From Spirochaetaceae bacterium (lineage in GTDB: Bacteria > Spirochaetota > Spirochaetia > Treponematales > Treponemataceae), in NCBI GenBank assembly GCA_017623685.1, contig JAGAOP010000042.1, forward strand, positions 42,906 through 106,905: a stretch of DNA of 64,000 nucleotides. The letters run 5' to 3'. A program made the translations under genes and the position numbers. Below, one piece after another: positions 1 to 8,699 of this stretch. Each line of letters begins with the position of its first letter. Position 1 is the stretch's first letter. Below the pieces are notes generated by a model. The model searched no databases, had not been told where the DNA came from, and saw only the letters and a list, made by a program, of their open reading frames with translations.

Positions 1-319
1 ATGCCACATTATCTTCTATCGTCAAATGAGGAAAAAGTGTTGCATTTTGAAAAACCATTCCCACATTTCTTTTCCCTGGAGGCAAAGAAAGCAAATTCTT
101 TCCATCAAGAGAAAGAATGCAGTCTTTTTTCAGATTATCTGGAGCAACAAAACCTGCAATCATTCGTAAAATAGTTGATTTTCCAGAACCTGAAGGTCCT
201 ACCAAAGCTGTCATAGAAGATTTTTCAGCTCTAAGAGAAAAAGAAATTTGCTTTGAAATTTCCCCAGAATCTTTCCATGTCTTACATAAATTTTCTGCAA
301 CAAAATAATTATTTGTCAT
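1..319 (-). CDS. thiQ: Thiamine ABC transporter ATPase ThiQ (partial, C-terminus outside window)
   Basis: ATP-binding subunit that would energise thiamine or thiamine-phosphate uptake with the permease and binding protein encoded just upstream. Only the first ~106 codons are present. Visible are the Walker A motif GPSGSGKST (about residues 41-49) and the Q-loop region VFQNATLFPH; the signature and Walker B motifs lie beyond position 1. The ATG at 319 overlaps the 3' end of the permease gene by 11 nt, so the two are translationally coupled. The thiamine assignment rests on the TPP riboswitch at the head of the operon; the ATPase domain alone would only say ABC importer. Confidence 0.82.
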   Translation of the reverse strand, partial: MTNNYFVAENLCKTWKDSGEISKQISFSLRAEKSSMTALVGPSGSGKSTILRMIAGFVAPDNLKKDCILSLDGKNLLSLPPGKRNVGMVFQNATLFPHLTIEDNVA

Positions 320-1949
320 AGACTTTTTCCTTTTTAGAGGTCAACACAAAAACAGGAATTGTAATCAACCCTAAAATTATTCCACAAGCACAGGCCTCAT
401 TAAAACGATAGGAACCAGCAAGTTTATAAGTGTACAGTGCCAAAGTTTCCAACCTAGGGATTGCTAAAACTAAGGGTAAAGTTGTATCTCCTAAACTTAT
501 TGCAAAGGTAAATCCTAAAGCAGATAAAATATTTTTTTTGCAAACTGGAATATACAACATAAAAAATTGATCTAAGGGATTAGGAGATAAACATCTAGCC
601 GCTTGTATTTGAAGTTTTGGAATTTTATCCATACCAGAAATTATTTGTCTAAAGGAAAAAGGCCAGCAACTTGCACTCTGAGCTAAAATTAAGGAAAAAA
701 CGTTACCTCTTCCCACAAGCTGAATTATTCCAAATGCCATAACCACAGAAGAAACAGCCATAGGTAACATTGCAAGGATTTTTAGAAAGAGAGTACCTTT
801 ACTTACTGAAATATACTTTACTAAACAAGAATAAAACAAAGCTGCAAATACCGACATTAAACTGGTTCCGATGCCAATAACCAAGCTATTCCCTAATGCT
901 AGCCAAAAAGATTTTCTTGAAAAAATATTTATAAAATTTTGAAACCCAACTTTATTTGTAATTATTGAATTCGAAACAAATCCATCTTTTTGGTTTTCAA
1001 AGGCTGAAAAAACTATACTTATAAAGGGCATGAAGAAAAACAAAATAAGAAGTATGCCTAAAATAAAAGCAAGGTTTTTTTCTCTAAAACCGGAAATATT
1101 TTTTTTCTTTTCACTTTGAATTTGGAAAGAAATACCTTTAACTGAATTTGATTTCACTTCCCATAGACTATGAAAAACAACTACTACCATAGCAATTAAA
1201 GTTTCAACTAAAGCTAGTCTAGAAGCCAAAGTAAAATCCATTCTAGACCTGGCGGCTTGGTATATTTCAACTTCTAAAACTCTTGTCCCAGGTCCGCCAA
1301 ACAGAAGAACAATTACAAAACTAAAAAAACAATATAAAAATACAGTCATACCACTGGAAATAATTCCAGGTAAAAGATGAAAAAAATTAATAGTTCTAAA
1401 AACCTTGAATTTATTTGCTCCTAAAAGCTCAGCAGCCTGTTTTTCTTCTGCTGGAATTTTGAGCCAACTTTCATGACAGGTTTTCATTACTATTGGAAAA
1501 TTGTAAAAACCCTGAGCCAATATTATTCCCCAAAAACTATATAAAAAAGAAAGAGGCGGCTCAGAAAGGGAAAAAATACTCATTAAAGTTTTATTTAACC
1601 AGCCTCCCATTCCAAAAAACATAACGAAGCCCAAAGCCACAAGTAAGGGAGGAACGCACAAGGGAATTGCAGAAAAAGAAAGCAAAAAGCTAGATCCGGG
1701 AAAGTTCCTATTGGAAGTATAAAAGGCAACTGCAATTCCTAAAATAAGACTTATCCCGGTGGAACAAAGGGCTTGTTTTAAACTAAAGGCTACAACTTTC
1801 CATAATCCAAACCATAGAAAGGGCGTATCATCCTTAACAAAGGTTGGTTTTACAGCAGCAAACAGGGCGGCAATAAAAAAAATGGTCAATGTAAAAAAAA
1901 CAAGAGCAGCAACAATAGTTAAAAGAGATTTTGTTCCCAAAAAGTTCAT
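309..1949 (-). CDS. thiP: Thiamine ABC transporter permease ThiP (fused two-domain)
   Basis: Inner-membrane permease of 546 aa with two homologous halves, as in ThiP and the iron FbpB family. Each half has about six hydrophobic segments. The first half carries a clear EAA-type loop (EEKQAAELLGANKFKVF, about residue 190); the second half carries a weaker version (QIQAARCLSPNPLDQF). It follows thiB with stop and start adjacent and overlaps thiQ by 11 nt, so all three are one operon behind the TPP riboswitch. An iron or other substrate would be possible by family alone; the riboswitch makes thiamine or a thiamine precursor much more likely. Confidence 0.85.
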   Translation of the reverse strand: MNFLGTKSLLTIVAALVFFTLTIFFIAALFAAVKPTFVKDDTPFLWFGLWKVVAFSLKQALCSTGISLILGIAVAFYTSNRNFPGSSFLLSFSAIPLCVPPLLVALGFVMFFGMGGWLNKTLMSIFSLSEPPLSFLYSFWGIILAQGFYNFPIVMKTCHESWLKIPAEEKQAAELLGANKFKVFRTINFFHLLPGIISSGMTVFLYCFFSFVIVLLFGGPGTRVLEVEIYQAARSRMDFTLASRLALVETLIAMVVVVFHSLWEVKSNSVKGISFQIQSEKKKNISGFREKNLAFILGILLILFFFMPFISIVFSAFENQKDGFVSNSIITNKVGFQNFINIFSRKSFWLALGNSLVIGIGTSLMSVFAALFYSCLVKYISVSKGTLFLKILAMLPMAVSSVVMAFGIIQLVGRGNVFSLILAQSASCWPFSFRQIISGMDKIPKLQIQAARCLSPNPLDQFFMLYIPVCKKNILSALGFTFAISLGDTTLPLVLAIPRLETLALYTYKLAGSYRFNEACACGIILGLITIPVFVLTSKKEKVYDK

Positions 1950-2966
1950 CTAGTATGCTAAAAGCTCCATAACCGCATCAACTGCAACATTTAAAGTTTC
2001 GCTGTCAACTTTTAAGGTTTTTGTTGCTTTTTTAGCCACCCTATAAGATTCTGGTAATTTTACTTGAGAATTTACAGGGTACATCCATTGGGTTAAGGGT
2101 AAAATCTCTTGAGCTTGCAAGGAAACCATAAAATCAATAAAAGCCTTACCTCCTTGTTGGTTGGGACTATTTTTCAATAACCCCATTCCTTCAATTTGCA
2201 TAACATGACCTTGATCAAATATTACAGTTTTAAAATCTTCACCCTCGTCATATTCCACATGGTAAGCTGGACTTGTAGTATAACTAATTACTAAAGGAGC
2301 TTCTCCAGAAGTGAACAATCCATAACCAGTACTCCAACTTGGAGCCATTGTTAGAATATTTGGTTTTAGTTTTTTCCAAAACTCTAGATAATCTTGACCA
2401 AAAACAGCTACAGTCCAGGCAACAAAACCTAAACCGGGAGTACTAGTTCTAGGATCCATAAGAATTATCTTGTTTTTATAAACTTCCGATGTTAAATCTT
2501 CTAAAGAAGTGGGACATGGAACACCAGAAACTGAATTATAAATTAAAGAAAAATGGCTCCAGTCATAAGGAACTAAAAGCCAATCTTTATCTAAAATCAA
2601 TTCCTGGGGAATGTTTTTTTCTGCATCCTTTGGTTGATAGGCTTCAAAAATCTGACTAGAACGAGCAGCATTCAGTTGATTGTTATCGATTCCAACTATT
2701 ACATCAGCTTGTGGATCATCTTTTTCTAATAATCCTCTAGCTAACAGTTGGCCTCCATCCCCTCCATCAATAAAAACAACATCATATCCAGTTTGTTGTT
2801 CAAAGAGGGTTTCCAATTGTGGAGCTGCACCCCATTCACTTAAAAAAGAATCATAGGTATAAACAACCACTTGATTCTGACGATTGCTGTCTTCTTTTGT
2901 CCCAAAAGCAAACAAAGAAACAACTGTAAATAATAAAATGAAAAGTGTGAAAAGATGAGTCTTCAT
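1950..2966 (-). CDS. thiB: Thiamine-binding periplasmic protein ThiB
   Basis: Periplasmic binding protein of 338 aa delivering thiamine to ThiPQ. It has a hydrophobic N-terminal signal (start MKTHLFTLF, cleavage probably after FAFG) and the binding-protein features of the thiamine/iron class, such as VVYTYDSFLSEW near the mature N-terminus, DVIVGIDNN and LMDPRTSTPGLGF. The open frame runs upstream to 3005, but that part is riboswitch aptamer; the ATG at 2966, with GGAGGAA four bases before it, is the start. First gene of the thi operon and directly controlled by the riboswitch. Confidence 0.88.
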   Translation of the reverse strand: MKTHLFTLFILLFTVVSLFAFGTKEDSNRQNQVVVYTYDSFLSEWGAAPQLETLFEQQTGYDVVFIDGGDGGQLLARGLLEKDDPQADVIVGIDNNQLNAARSSQIFEAYQPKDAEKNIPQELILDKDWLLVPYDWSHFSLIYNSVSGVPCPTSLEDLTSEVYKNKIILMDPRTSTPGLGFVAWTVAVFGQDYLEFWKKLKPNILTMAPSWSTGYGLFTSGEAPLVISYTTSPAYHVEYDEGEDFKTVIFDQGHVMQIEGMGLLKNSPNQQGGKAFIDFMVSLQAQEILPLTQWMYPVNSQVKLPESYRVAKKATKTLKVDSETLNVAVDAVMELLAY

Positions 2967-3081
2967 ACTTCCTCCGCCGGTATTATCCGGATCAGGTTGG
3001 GGCAAAACTATGTTGCCCTACGGGTATAATCTCAGAGTATGGGGACCGAAACTCGGCCGATACGCATACACACCCCGGTTG
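2967..3081 (-). promoter_or_regulatory. TPP (THI-box) riboswitch
   Basis: On the minus strand the RNA carries the conserved THI elements in order: GGGGTG at the 5' side, a GTATG/CATAC helix, CTGAGA, ACCCGTA, a GGGCAA/TTGCCC hairpin, CCTGATCCGGATAATACCGG and a GCGGAGGAAG 3' end. The last element is also the Shine-Dalgarno sequence of thiB, four bases before its ATG. Ligand binding should therefore hide the ribosome site directly; there is no room for a separate expression platform or terminator. Confidence 0.95.
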
Positions 3082-3089
3082 ATAAAATT

Positions 3090-3118
3090 ATTATAACGAA
3101 TTAAATAAAACCTTACAA
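3090..3118 (-). promoter_or_regulatory. Sigma-70-type promoter of the thi operon
   Basis: TTGTAA (3113-3118), 17-bp spacer, perfect TATAAT (3090-3095), ending about nine bases before the 5' end of the TPP aptamer. The transcript would start essentially at the riboswitch. Confidence 0.8.
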
Positions 3119-3179
3119 GACTTTGATATTCGGAGTTTTTTAAATATAAAAAAATGTTTCACAGAATGATTTCTTTTTA

Positions 3180-3208
3180 TTGTACAAAGTCTTATTTCAT
3201 TGTACTAT
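3180..3208 (+). promoter_or_regulatory. Promoter of the S1-domain gene
   Basis: TTGTAC (3180-3185), 17-bp spacer, TACTAT (3203-3208). It lies 25 bp before the start codon of the S1-domain gene and diverges from the thi promoter. Confidence 0.65.
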
Positions 3209-3233
3209 GAAAAATAAATTGTAAGGAAGGACT

Positions 3234-4326
3234 ATGAAACAACTAGAAATTGGACAAGAAATAGAAACAGATATTGTAGCAATAACTGATGACTGTATTT
3301 TTATAAATTTTAAACGTAAAAAGCGAAGGTATCGTAAATAAATCTGATTTTTGTGACGACCAAGGAATTTGCTCCGTAAAAGAAGGAGATAAAATTAAAG
3401 TTTTTTATCTTGGAGAAAAAAATGGCGAAATGAAGTTTACTTCAAAAATCTCCGGAGATTCAGCAAATCTTTCCATGTTAGAAAATGCATGGAAAAAATC
3501 TATTCCTGTGGAAGGTATTGTTGAAAAGGAAATAAAAGGTGGCTACGAAATAAAAATCGGTGAAAGTCGAGGTTTTTGTCCCTTTTCTCAAATGGTGGAT
3601 AAAAACAAAGAAAACCTTGAAAATTTAATCGGAAAAAAGCTTTGCTTCAAAATCACTGAATACAAAGAAAATGGCAAAAACTTACTTCTTTCAAACAAAG
3701 CTATTATTCAAGAGCAACGAAAAAATCAAATCCTAGAACTAAAAGAAAAGTTAAAGGTTGGATCTGAAGTAACAGGAACAGTTGTGTCCCTTCAATCCTA
3801 TGGTGCTTTTGTTGATATTGGTGGTTTTCAGACATTACTTCCTATTTCTGAAATATCCCAAGGTCGTGTAGAAAATATTCAAGAAGTTTTGAAAATTGGC
3901 CAAAGCGTAACTGCACAAATTATAAAGGCTGACTGGGAAAAAGAACGTGTTTCTATAAGCGTAAAAAATCTTTTAGAAAATCCATGGGAAAAAAGTGCAA
4001 AAAAATATGCCCCTGATTCAAAACATCAAGGAAAAATTGCCAGAGTTGCAGAATTTGGCTTGTTTATTTCACTCGAACCAGGAATAGATGGTTTGCTACA
4101 TATTTCTGAGCTAAAGGAAGAAAAGGCTAACACAAATCTACGGGTAAAATATAAAGTAGGTCAATCCATGGATGTGGCCATTAATTCAATAGATACAGAA
4201 AAACAAAGAATTAGCTTAAGACTTGCCACCAGCGACGAGCAAGAAGAAGCAACAAAAAAATACCTTGGAACTCAAGATGATGAAGGAGAAACCTATAATC
4301 CTTTTGCTGCATTGTTAAAAAAATAG
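3234..4326 (+). pseudogene. S1-domain RNA-binding protein, split by a frameshift
   Basis: A four-domain S1 (OB-fold) RNA-binding protein related to ribosomal protein S1. Translation from ATG 3234, with AAGGAAGG ahead of it, gives MKQLEIGQEIETDIV and about 29 residues of a typical S1 start, then runs out of frame at the A5 run 3318-3322 and stops at 3341. Dropping one A restores the frame (KSEGIVNKSDF...) through to the stop at 4326, about 363 aa in all. The 3430-4326 part alone would start inside the first S1 domain with no ribosome site. Three further S1 domains are intact, including the typical GTVVSLQSYGAFVDIGG and GKIARVAEFGLFISL. It may be a true mutation or a homopolymer sequencing error. 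Confidence 0.85.
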
Positions 4327-4344
4327 TTCAGTTTTAAAATTTAT

Positions 4345-4403
4345 AAAAAAAGGGGCTGTTTCAAAGGTTTTATTTTGGTAAACTTTTGAAACGGTCCCTT
4401 TGC
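4345..4403. terminator. Bidirectional hairpin terminator between convergent genes
   Basis: A stem of about 22 bp (left arm from 4350, right arm to about 4402; mismatches are all G-U wobbles) with a short loop. The A7 run at 4345-4351 gives a U-tract on the minus-strand RNA, so it best serves the minus gene ending at 4441, and it can also stop the S1 transcript. Confidence 0.75.
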
Positions 4404-4440
4404 CTTTAAGGTTTGAATTATAAAATAATTTTTACAAAAT

Positions 4441-4830
4441 CTATACAGAAATACTGAAAACGGCTCCTGGTTGTAAAGAAAGCCCCGTAATTGAAAATGG
4501 ATTAGCCTCTGCAGATTTTATCGCCACATGTATTTGCTCTTGATAGTTTTTTATTAAAGTATCAATTTGTTCATCTGTAGGGGAATTTGGGATCTCCTTT
4601 GGTTCAGGATTTTTCTTTATAGAAACCAAATTATCGATTAGAGTATTCAATATTTGTATTTTGCTAAGGTTAATTCCCTGTTGGTCTTGCTTTGCTGCCA
4701 CTCCAGATATATGCTTTAACTGAGAATAAACCACATACTGGGGTTTAACTGGGACTTGAACCTTTGTTCCTCCAGTTTGAATAACTGAGTTAAAGGAATA
4801 TGCATTTGCTGTTCCGACATTGGAAACCAT
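4441..4830 (-). CDS. Conserved-looking small protein of unknown function
   Basis: 129 aa, soluble, no signal peptide or membrane segment. The N-terminal part is low in charge (GTGGTKVQVPVKPQYVVYS-like strand region) and the middle is helical and polar (residues ~55-105). I do not recognise a family. It sits alone between the S1-gene terminator and the lipoprotein/aminotransferase pair, about 90 bp after the lipoprotein stop, and could share that transcript. The overall style (short, Gln/Lys rich, starting with a Tyr/Gln segment) recalls the small protein at 22508-22840 but the two do not align clearly. Confidence 0.6.
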   Translation of the reverse strand: MVSNVGTANAYSFNSVIQTGGTKVQVPVKPQYVVYSQLKHISGVAAKQDQQGINLSKIQILNTLIDNLVSIKKNPEPKEIPNSPTDEQIDTLIKNYQEQIHVAIKSAEANPFSITGLSLQPGAVFSISV

Positions 4831-4917
4831 AATAGACCTCTCACTATTTTATCGGAACTGCAAAAATTAAGTTTAGATATAATTTTAAAATATGAAAAAA
4901 TAGGATTTAAAATTCAC

Positions 4918-6189
4918 TTATTCAAACTGCTTTGACCAAGTATCAATTAGAGCTTCCATTGTTGCAGTTACTTCTTCTTGTTTTGTATCAGAATAAGATT
5001 CTAGCCAAGGAAGAACTATTCTTGATTTTAGGCTTTCCCATCTAATGGGTAATATATTGACAACATCTATGTATTCAGCAGGTGGAATATTTCCTTGTAA
5101 ATGTTCGTAATACAATGGGAAAATACGTTCATTTACATTACGGATAGCAGAAAATCCCCCAGAAATACCAAAGGATTCCACATTCAAACCCATAGAAGTA
5201 GTTCTATCTAATAACTTGCCTTGAGTTTCTTCTTGCATAAACCAAGTAATAAAGGCTTCAGCACCAGCTGAATTCTTGGATTGTTTGTGTAATCCCAAAA
5301 AAATCATATCATCTTCCACAAGGATTTTTAAATCTTGGTGAATCCAGCGAAAATCAATATTTTGAAGCTGCTCCTTGGGAATAGAAAAAAGTTCTTGACT
5401 ATTAGTATAAGCAAATAGACATTTTTCTGTGGCAACTTGCTTATATTCTGGAGTATACAAATATTTAAATGCAAAATCTTGTTCTACAGATGTTGCAGAA
5501 TTAAAAGTTTCTGTCCAAGAACGCAAATATTCCACCGTTGAATCCATTTTAGCTTGGTTCCAAGAAAATAATTCCCCTTGTTCAGAAAAAGAAGCACCTT
5601 GAATTTTTGCTACTAAATATAAAAAATCACTGTTCCAAGAAGGTGCAAACCCCATTTTTGAATAACTTCCATCTTTGTTGGTTTTGTTAAAAGTGCTAGC
5701 TTTATCTCGAATTTGGTCAATGGTCAACATGTAGTTTTCTTCTACATAGGAATTATTTTGTTCAGAAAAAATAACTGCTGGCAAATTAAAACTAACTGGC
5801 AACAAATATTGCTTATCGTTAATATTTCCTGTGTTCAATAGCTTAGGATAAAAAGCGGATTGGTTAATTTGTTGTTCGCTAAATAAGTAATCTACAGGCC
5901 TAAAATTTTTCCTAACAGAATTACTTGTTAACCAGGGACCAATAACTATATCAGGAGGAGTTTCATCCTTTGCAGGAGGAAGGGATTCAGCTGGTCGTTC
6001 CTTGTAAACCACTAAAACTTTAACATCCTCATTGGTTGCGTTAAAAAGTTCAGCGTAGGAAACAAATTCTCTGCGATTAGTCCATATGATAACTGTATCA
6101 TTTTTTCGGAAAGAACAACTAGTCCATATTTCTTGCAAAAAGAAAATTCCTAAACACAAAAAAATATAGCCGAAAAATTTCCCCTTCAT
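4918..6189 (-). CDS. Extracellular solute-binding lipoprotein (family 1-like)
   Basis: 423 aa with an N-terminal hydrophobic signal ending in a spirochaete-type lipobox (IWTSC, Cys about residue 25), so a membrane-anchored lipoprotein. The mature part resembles family 1 extracellular solute-binding proteins: an opening VIIWTNRREFVSYAELF strand-helix, DIVIGPW, and a C-terminal EAFITWFMQEETQGKLL helix. No ABC permease is nearby, so the ligand and transporter are unknown. The start lies 6 nt after the aminotransferase stop with AGGTGAG as ribosome site, so the two are cotranscribed; an amino-acid or peptide-related ligand is only a guess from that. Confidence 0.75.
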   Translation of the reverse strand: MKGKFFGYIFLCLGIFFLQEIWTSCSFRKNDTVIIWTNRREFVSYAELFNATNEDVKVLVVYKERPAESLPPAKDETPPDIVIGPWLTSNSVRKNFRPVDYLFSEQQINQSAFYPKLLNTGNINDKQYLLPVSFNLPAVIFSEQNNSYVEENYMLTIDQIRDKASTFNKTNKDGSYSKMGFAPSWNSDFLYLVAKIQGASFSEQGELFSWNQAKMDSTVEYLRSWTETFNSATSVEQDFAFKYLYTPEYKQVATEKCLFAYTNSQELFSIPKEQLQNIDFRWIHQDLKILVEDDMIFLGLHKQSKNSAGAEAFITWFMQEETQGKLLDRTTSMGLNVESFGISGGFSAIRNVNERIFPLYYEHLQGNIPPAEYIDVVNILPIRWESLKSRIVLPWLESYSDTKQEEVTATMEALIDTWSKQFE

Positions 6190-6195
6190 GTTGAA

Positions 6196-7506
6196 TTACT
6201 CACCTGCTAATTCATGGGCTACAGAATAAATTTCAGCATAAACCATTTCAATTAAATCTTCATCAATGCTAGAAAAAGCCACTCTCAATGTTTTTGAGTC
6301 AATAGCAATAGTTCCAACACCTTTTTCTTTTAACAAATGCTGGCGTAATTCTTCTGCATCAATGCCATTACATTGTAAGCTCATAAAATAACCTGAGTTA
6401 AATGGCATTGGTTGTAAATATTTATCTTCTGTTTTTGTTTCTAAAAAGGCTTTAACTTTTTTGTAACGCCTTTCTAATAATTTTCGGTATTCTTCTTTTT
6501 CTGTTTCCAAAGAAGGTTCCTTGAACGCCTTTAGCAATATGGACTGGGTTGGAGTAGAACAACAAGAAACAGAAGATCGAATATCACCCATTAATTTTTT
6601 TTCCAAAGCATCGTAATGGGCTGAAGTTAAAGATTTTCCAGCAAAGGTTATAAAACCACAACGAAAACCCCATACAAAGTCTTCTTTTGTAGGACCATCA
6701 ATTTTTGCGACAAAAACATTTTCGTGAATATCTGCTAATTTTGCAAAAAGAGATTCTTTTTCGATATTTGGTTCATAATCTAACCCAAAATAAGCATCAT
6801 CACACCAAACCATTATTTTTGTACCATTTTCAGCAAATTCTTTGATTGTTTCGCATATCAGGATTCCTTCTGCTTCGGTTGGAGAATAACCAGAAGGGTT
6901 TTGAGGGAAATTTAATAATATACAAATTTTTCCAGAAGAAATATTTTCTTGAACAGCTTGGCGAAAATTTTGAACACTAAAACCATGATTAAGTCCCTGC
7001 CCTGAAAACATATTAAACTGACGAAAAACAGCTTGCCGTCTAGCTTCTGCTGCAAGAACATAATTATCCCAAGAAGGATCTGCTGCTAAAAGAACATCCC
7101 CTTTTGATAAAAACAAATCGCATAAATAAGAAATTCCTGCTGTTAAACCAGGAACTACTACAGGCAAAGAAAAATCTTTTCCCTTTAGAGAGGGGTTTTT
7201 CTTTATTATTTTTTCTTTCCAAATAGACCGTAATTCTGGAATTCCTGCAGTGGGAGCATAGGCAACAGACTCATTAGAGGTTAAATCTGGAACAAATTTT
7301 TGTACGCTTGGCAAAATAACAGGAACACCTTTTGTTACTGTCATTCCAATAGTAGCATTGGCTTTTTTTCCTTCTTTTTTTGCCTCTGCACTTTGAGCAA
7401 TAATCCCTTTAGGGAAATACATCCTAAGACCAAAATCTGACATCAATTCACCAGGTGTTGTTGATTTCAGAACTTCGTTTAATTCTTGTGCTAAACTGTG
7501 TAACAT
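6196..7506 (-). CDS. PLP-dependent aminotransferase, class I/II
   Basis: Fold-type I PLP enzyme of 436 aa, probably an amino-acid aminotransferase. Visible are NFPQNPSGYSPT (substrate and cofactor pocket), WCDDAYFGLDYE (PLP Asp and Tyr) and KIDGPTKEDFVWGFRCGF, whose Lys in GPTKE is the expected Schiff-base residue. An in-frame ATG exists at 7551, but a consensus promoter (7517-7545) lies between it and the ATG at 7506. I therefore take 7506, which would give a transcript with almost no leader. It is followed closely by the solute-binding lipoprotein gene. Substrate not determinable here. Confidence 0.82.
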   Translation of the reverse strand: MLHSLAQELNEVLKSTTPGELMSDFGLRMYFPKGIIAQSAEAKKEGKKANATIGMTVTKGVPVILPSVQKFVPDLTSNESVAYAPTAGIPELRSIWKEKIIKKNPSLKGKDFSLPVVVPGLTAGISYLCDLFLSKGDVLLAADPSWDNYVLAAEARRQAVFRQFNMFSGQGLNHGFSVQNFRQAVQENISSGKICILLNFPQNPSGYSPTEAEGILICETIKEFAENGTKIMVWCDDAYFGLDYEPNIEKESLFAKLADIHENVFVAKIDGPTKEDFVWGFRCGFITFAGKSLTSAHYDALEKKLMGDIRSSVSCCSTPTQSILLKAFKEPSLETEKEEYRKLLERRYKKVKAFLETKTEDKYLQPMPFNSGYFMSLQCNGIDAEELRQHLLKEKGVGTIAIDSKTLRVAFSSIDEDLIEMVYAEIYSVAHELAGE

Positions 7507-7516
7507 GATAAAGTGT

Positions 7517-7545
7517 ATTATCCTGAAAGCAGGTTTTTGTGTCAA
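7517..7545 (-). promoter_or_regulatory. Consensus promoter placing transcription start at the aminotransferase ATG
   Basis: Perfect TTGACA (7540-7545), 17-bp spacer, GATAAT (7517-7522). Only 10 bases separate the -10 box from the ATG at 7506, so the 5' leader would be 2-5 nt. No Shine-Dalgarno can fit. Confidence 0.75.
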
Positions 7546-7673
7546 TGGCATAGGCTTTTTTGCTTTTATAAATTGGGCTAGTATTAGCCTTATTTAGTAT
7601 TTAGTTAGCACTAAAAAAATACTTGGAAAATTCTTAAAAAAGTATTATTTTTGTTAAGCGAGGAATAAAATAG

Positions 7674-8699
7674 ATGATTGAAAAAGAAATTGATTCAGAA
7701 AAATTTTCTCATTGTAGAGAAGTTATTCATCAATGCCGAGAAGAAATTGCAAAACGAGTTGTAGGTCAACATTCAGTTATTGATGGAATTTTAATAGCAA
7801 TTATTACAGGTGGCCATATTTTATTAGAAGGTGTTCCTGGATTAGCAAAAACCCTTATGGTAAAAACCTTTTCTGACATTTTAGGATTAGATTTTAAACG
7901 AATTCAATTTACACCAGATTTATTACCAGCAGATATTACAGGTACGCTTATTTATGAGCAATCTAGCGGAAATTTTTCTGTTCGGAAAGGACCTGTATTT
8001 ACGAATATAGTTCTAGCAGACGAAATAAACCGAGCTCCTACAAAAGTTCAATCAGCGTTGCTAGAGGCTATGGCAGAAAAACAAGTTACAATTGGGGAAC
8101 AAACATACCAATTACCAGACCCATTTTTTGTGTTGGCAACCCAAAACCCTATCGAGCAAGAAGGAACATATAACCTACCAGAAGCAGAATTAGATAGATT
8201 CTTGCTAAAACTTTTGGTAACCTATCCCACTCCGATGGAAGAAGTAAAAATTCTTCAGAATGGAGGAAACCCTGAATTATTCTCGGTAAAAAAAGTTCTT
8301 TCAAAAAATGAAATAAAAAATATGCAAGAATTATTAAATCAAGTGGTATGCGATGAAAAACTTATTGAATATATAGTTTCCTTAGTAGCTGCTACTAGAC
8401 CAACTTCTTTAAAGAATCAAAGTGGAGGAAGACACATTGGTTCTACAGTTAAAGGCCGTGATGATATTCATTCCTACATTTCATTTGGAGCTTCACCTAG
8501 AGCAGGAATTGCCATTTGTCGCTGTGCAAAAGCAACTGCATTATTTGAAGGCCGTTCTTTTGTACTACCAGAAGATATAAAAGCTGTAGCCCCTGCAGTT
8601 TTGCGGCATCGCCTTGTTCTTTCTTACGAAGCTGCAGCCGACGGAATAACTGCTGACGATTTAATTGCAAGAATATTGGATTTGATGCCTGTACCATGA
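7674..8699 (+). CDS. moxR: MoxR-family AAA+ ATPase
   Basis: AAA+ chaperone-like ATPase of 341 aa, thought to assist maturation or assembly of the von Willebrand factor A (VWA) proteins encoded downstream. Walker A is GVPGLAKT (residues 53-60), Walker B/sensor region VLADEINRAP (about 120) and ATQNPIEQEGTYNLPEAE is the family hallmark. Ribosome site GAGGA precedes the ATG. It heads the Bat operon, and its stop overlaps the DUF58 gene by 4 nt (ATGA). MoxR-DUF58-BatA-BatB is the classical aerotolerance order known from Bacteroides and spirochaetes. Confidence 0.93.
   Translation: MIEKEIDSEKFSHCREVIHQCREEIAKRVVGQHSVIDGILIAIITGGHILLEGVPGLAKTLMVKTFSDILGLDFKRIQFTPDLLPADITGTLIYEQSSGNFSVRKGPVFTNIVLADEINRAPTKVQSALLEAMAEKQVTIGEQTYQLPDPFFVLATQNPIEQEGTYNLPEAELDRFLLKLLVTYPTPMEEVKILQNGGNPELFSVKKVLSKNEIKNMQELLNQVVCDEKLIEYIVSLVAATRPTSLKNQSGGRHIGSTVKGRDDIHSYISFGASPRAGIAICRCAKATALFEGRSFVLPEDIKAVAPAVLRHRLVLSYEAAADGITADDLIARILDLMPVP

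Noticed and set aside
117..308. Plus-strand open frame of 63 codons
   Set aside because: Antisense to the thiQ coding region; no ribosome site or family.
2967..3005. Upstream ATG extending thiB by 13 residues
   Set aside because: This segment is the riboswitch aptamer core; the ATG at 2966 has the ribosome site.
3315..3326. Programmed -1 frameshift in the S1 gene (dnaX-like A-run)
   Set aside because: Needed shift is +1, not -1, and the run is A5 followed by GC, not an A6-G slippery heptamer.
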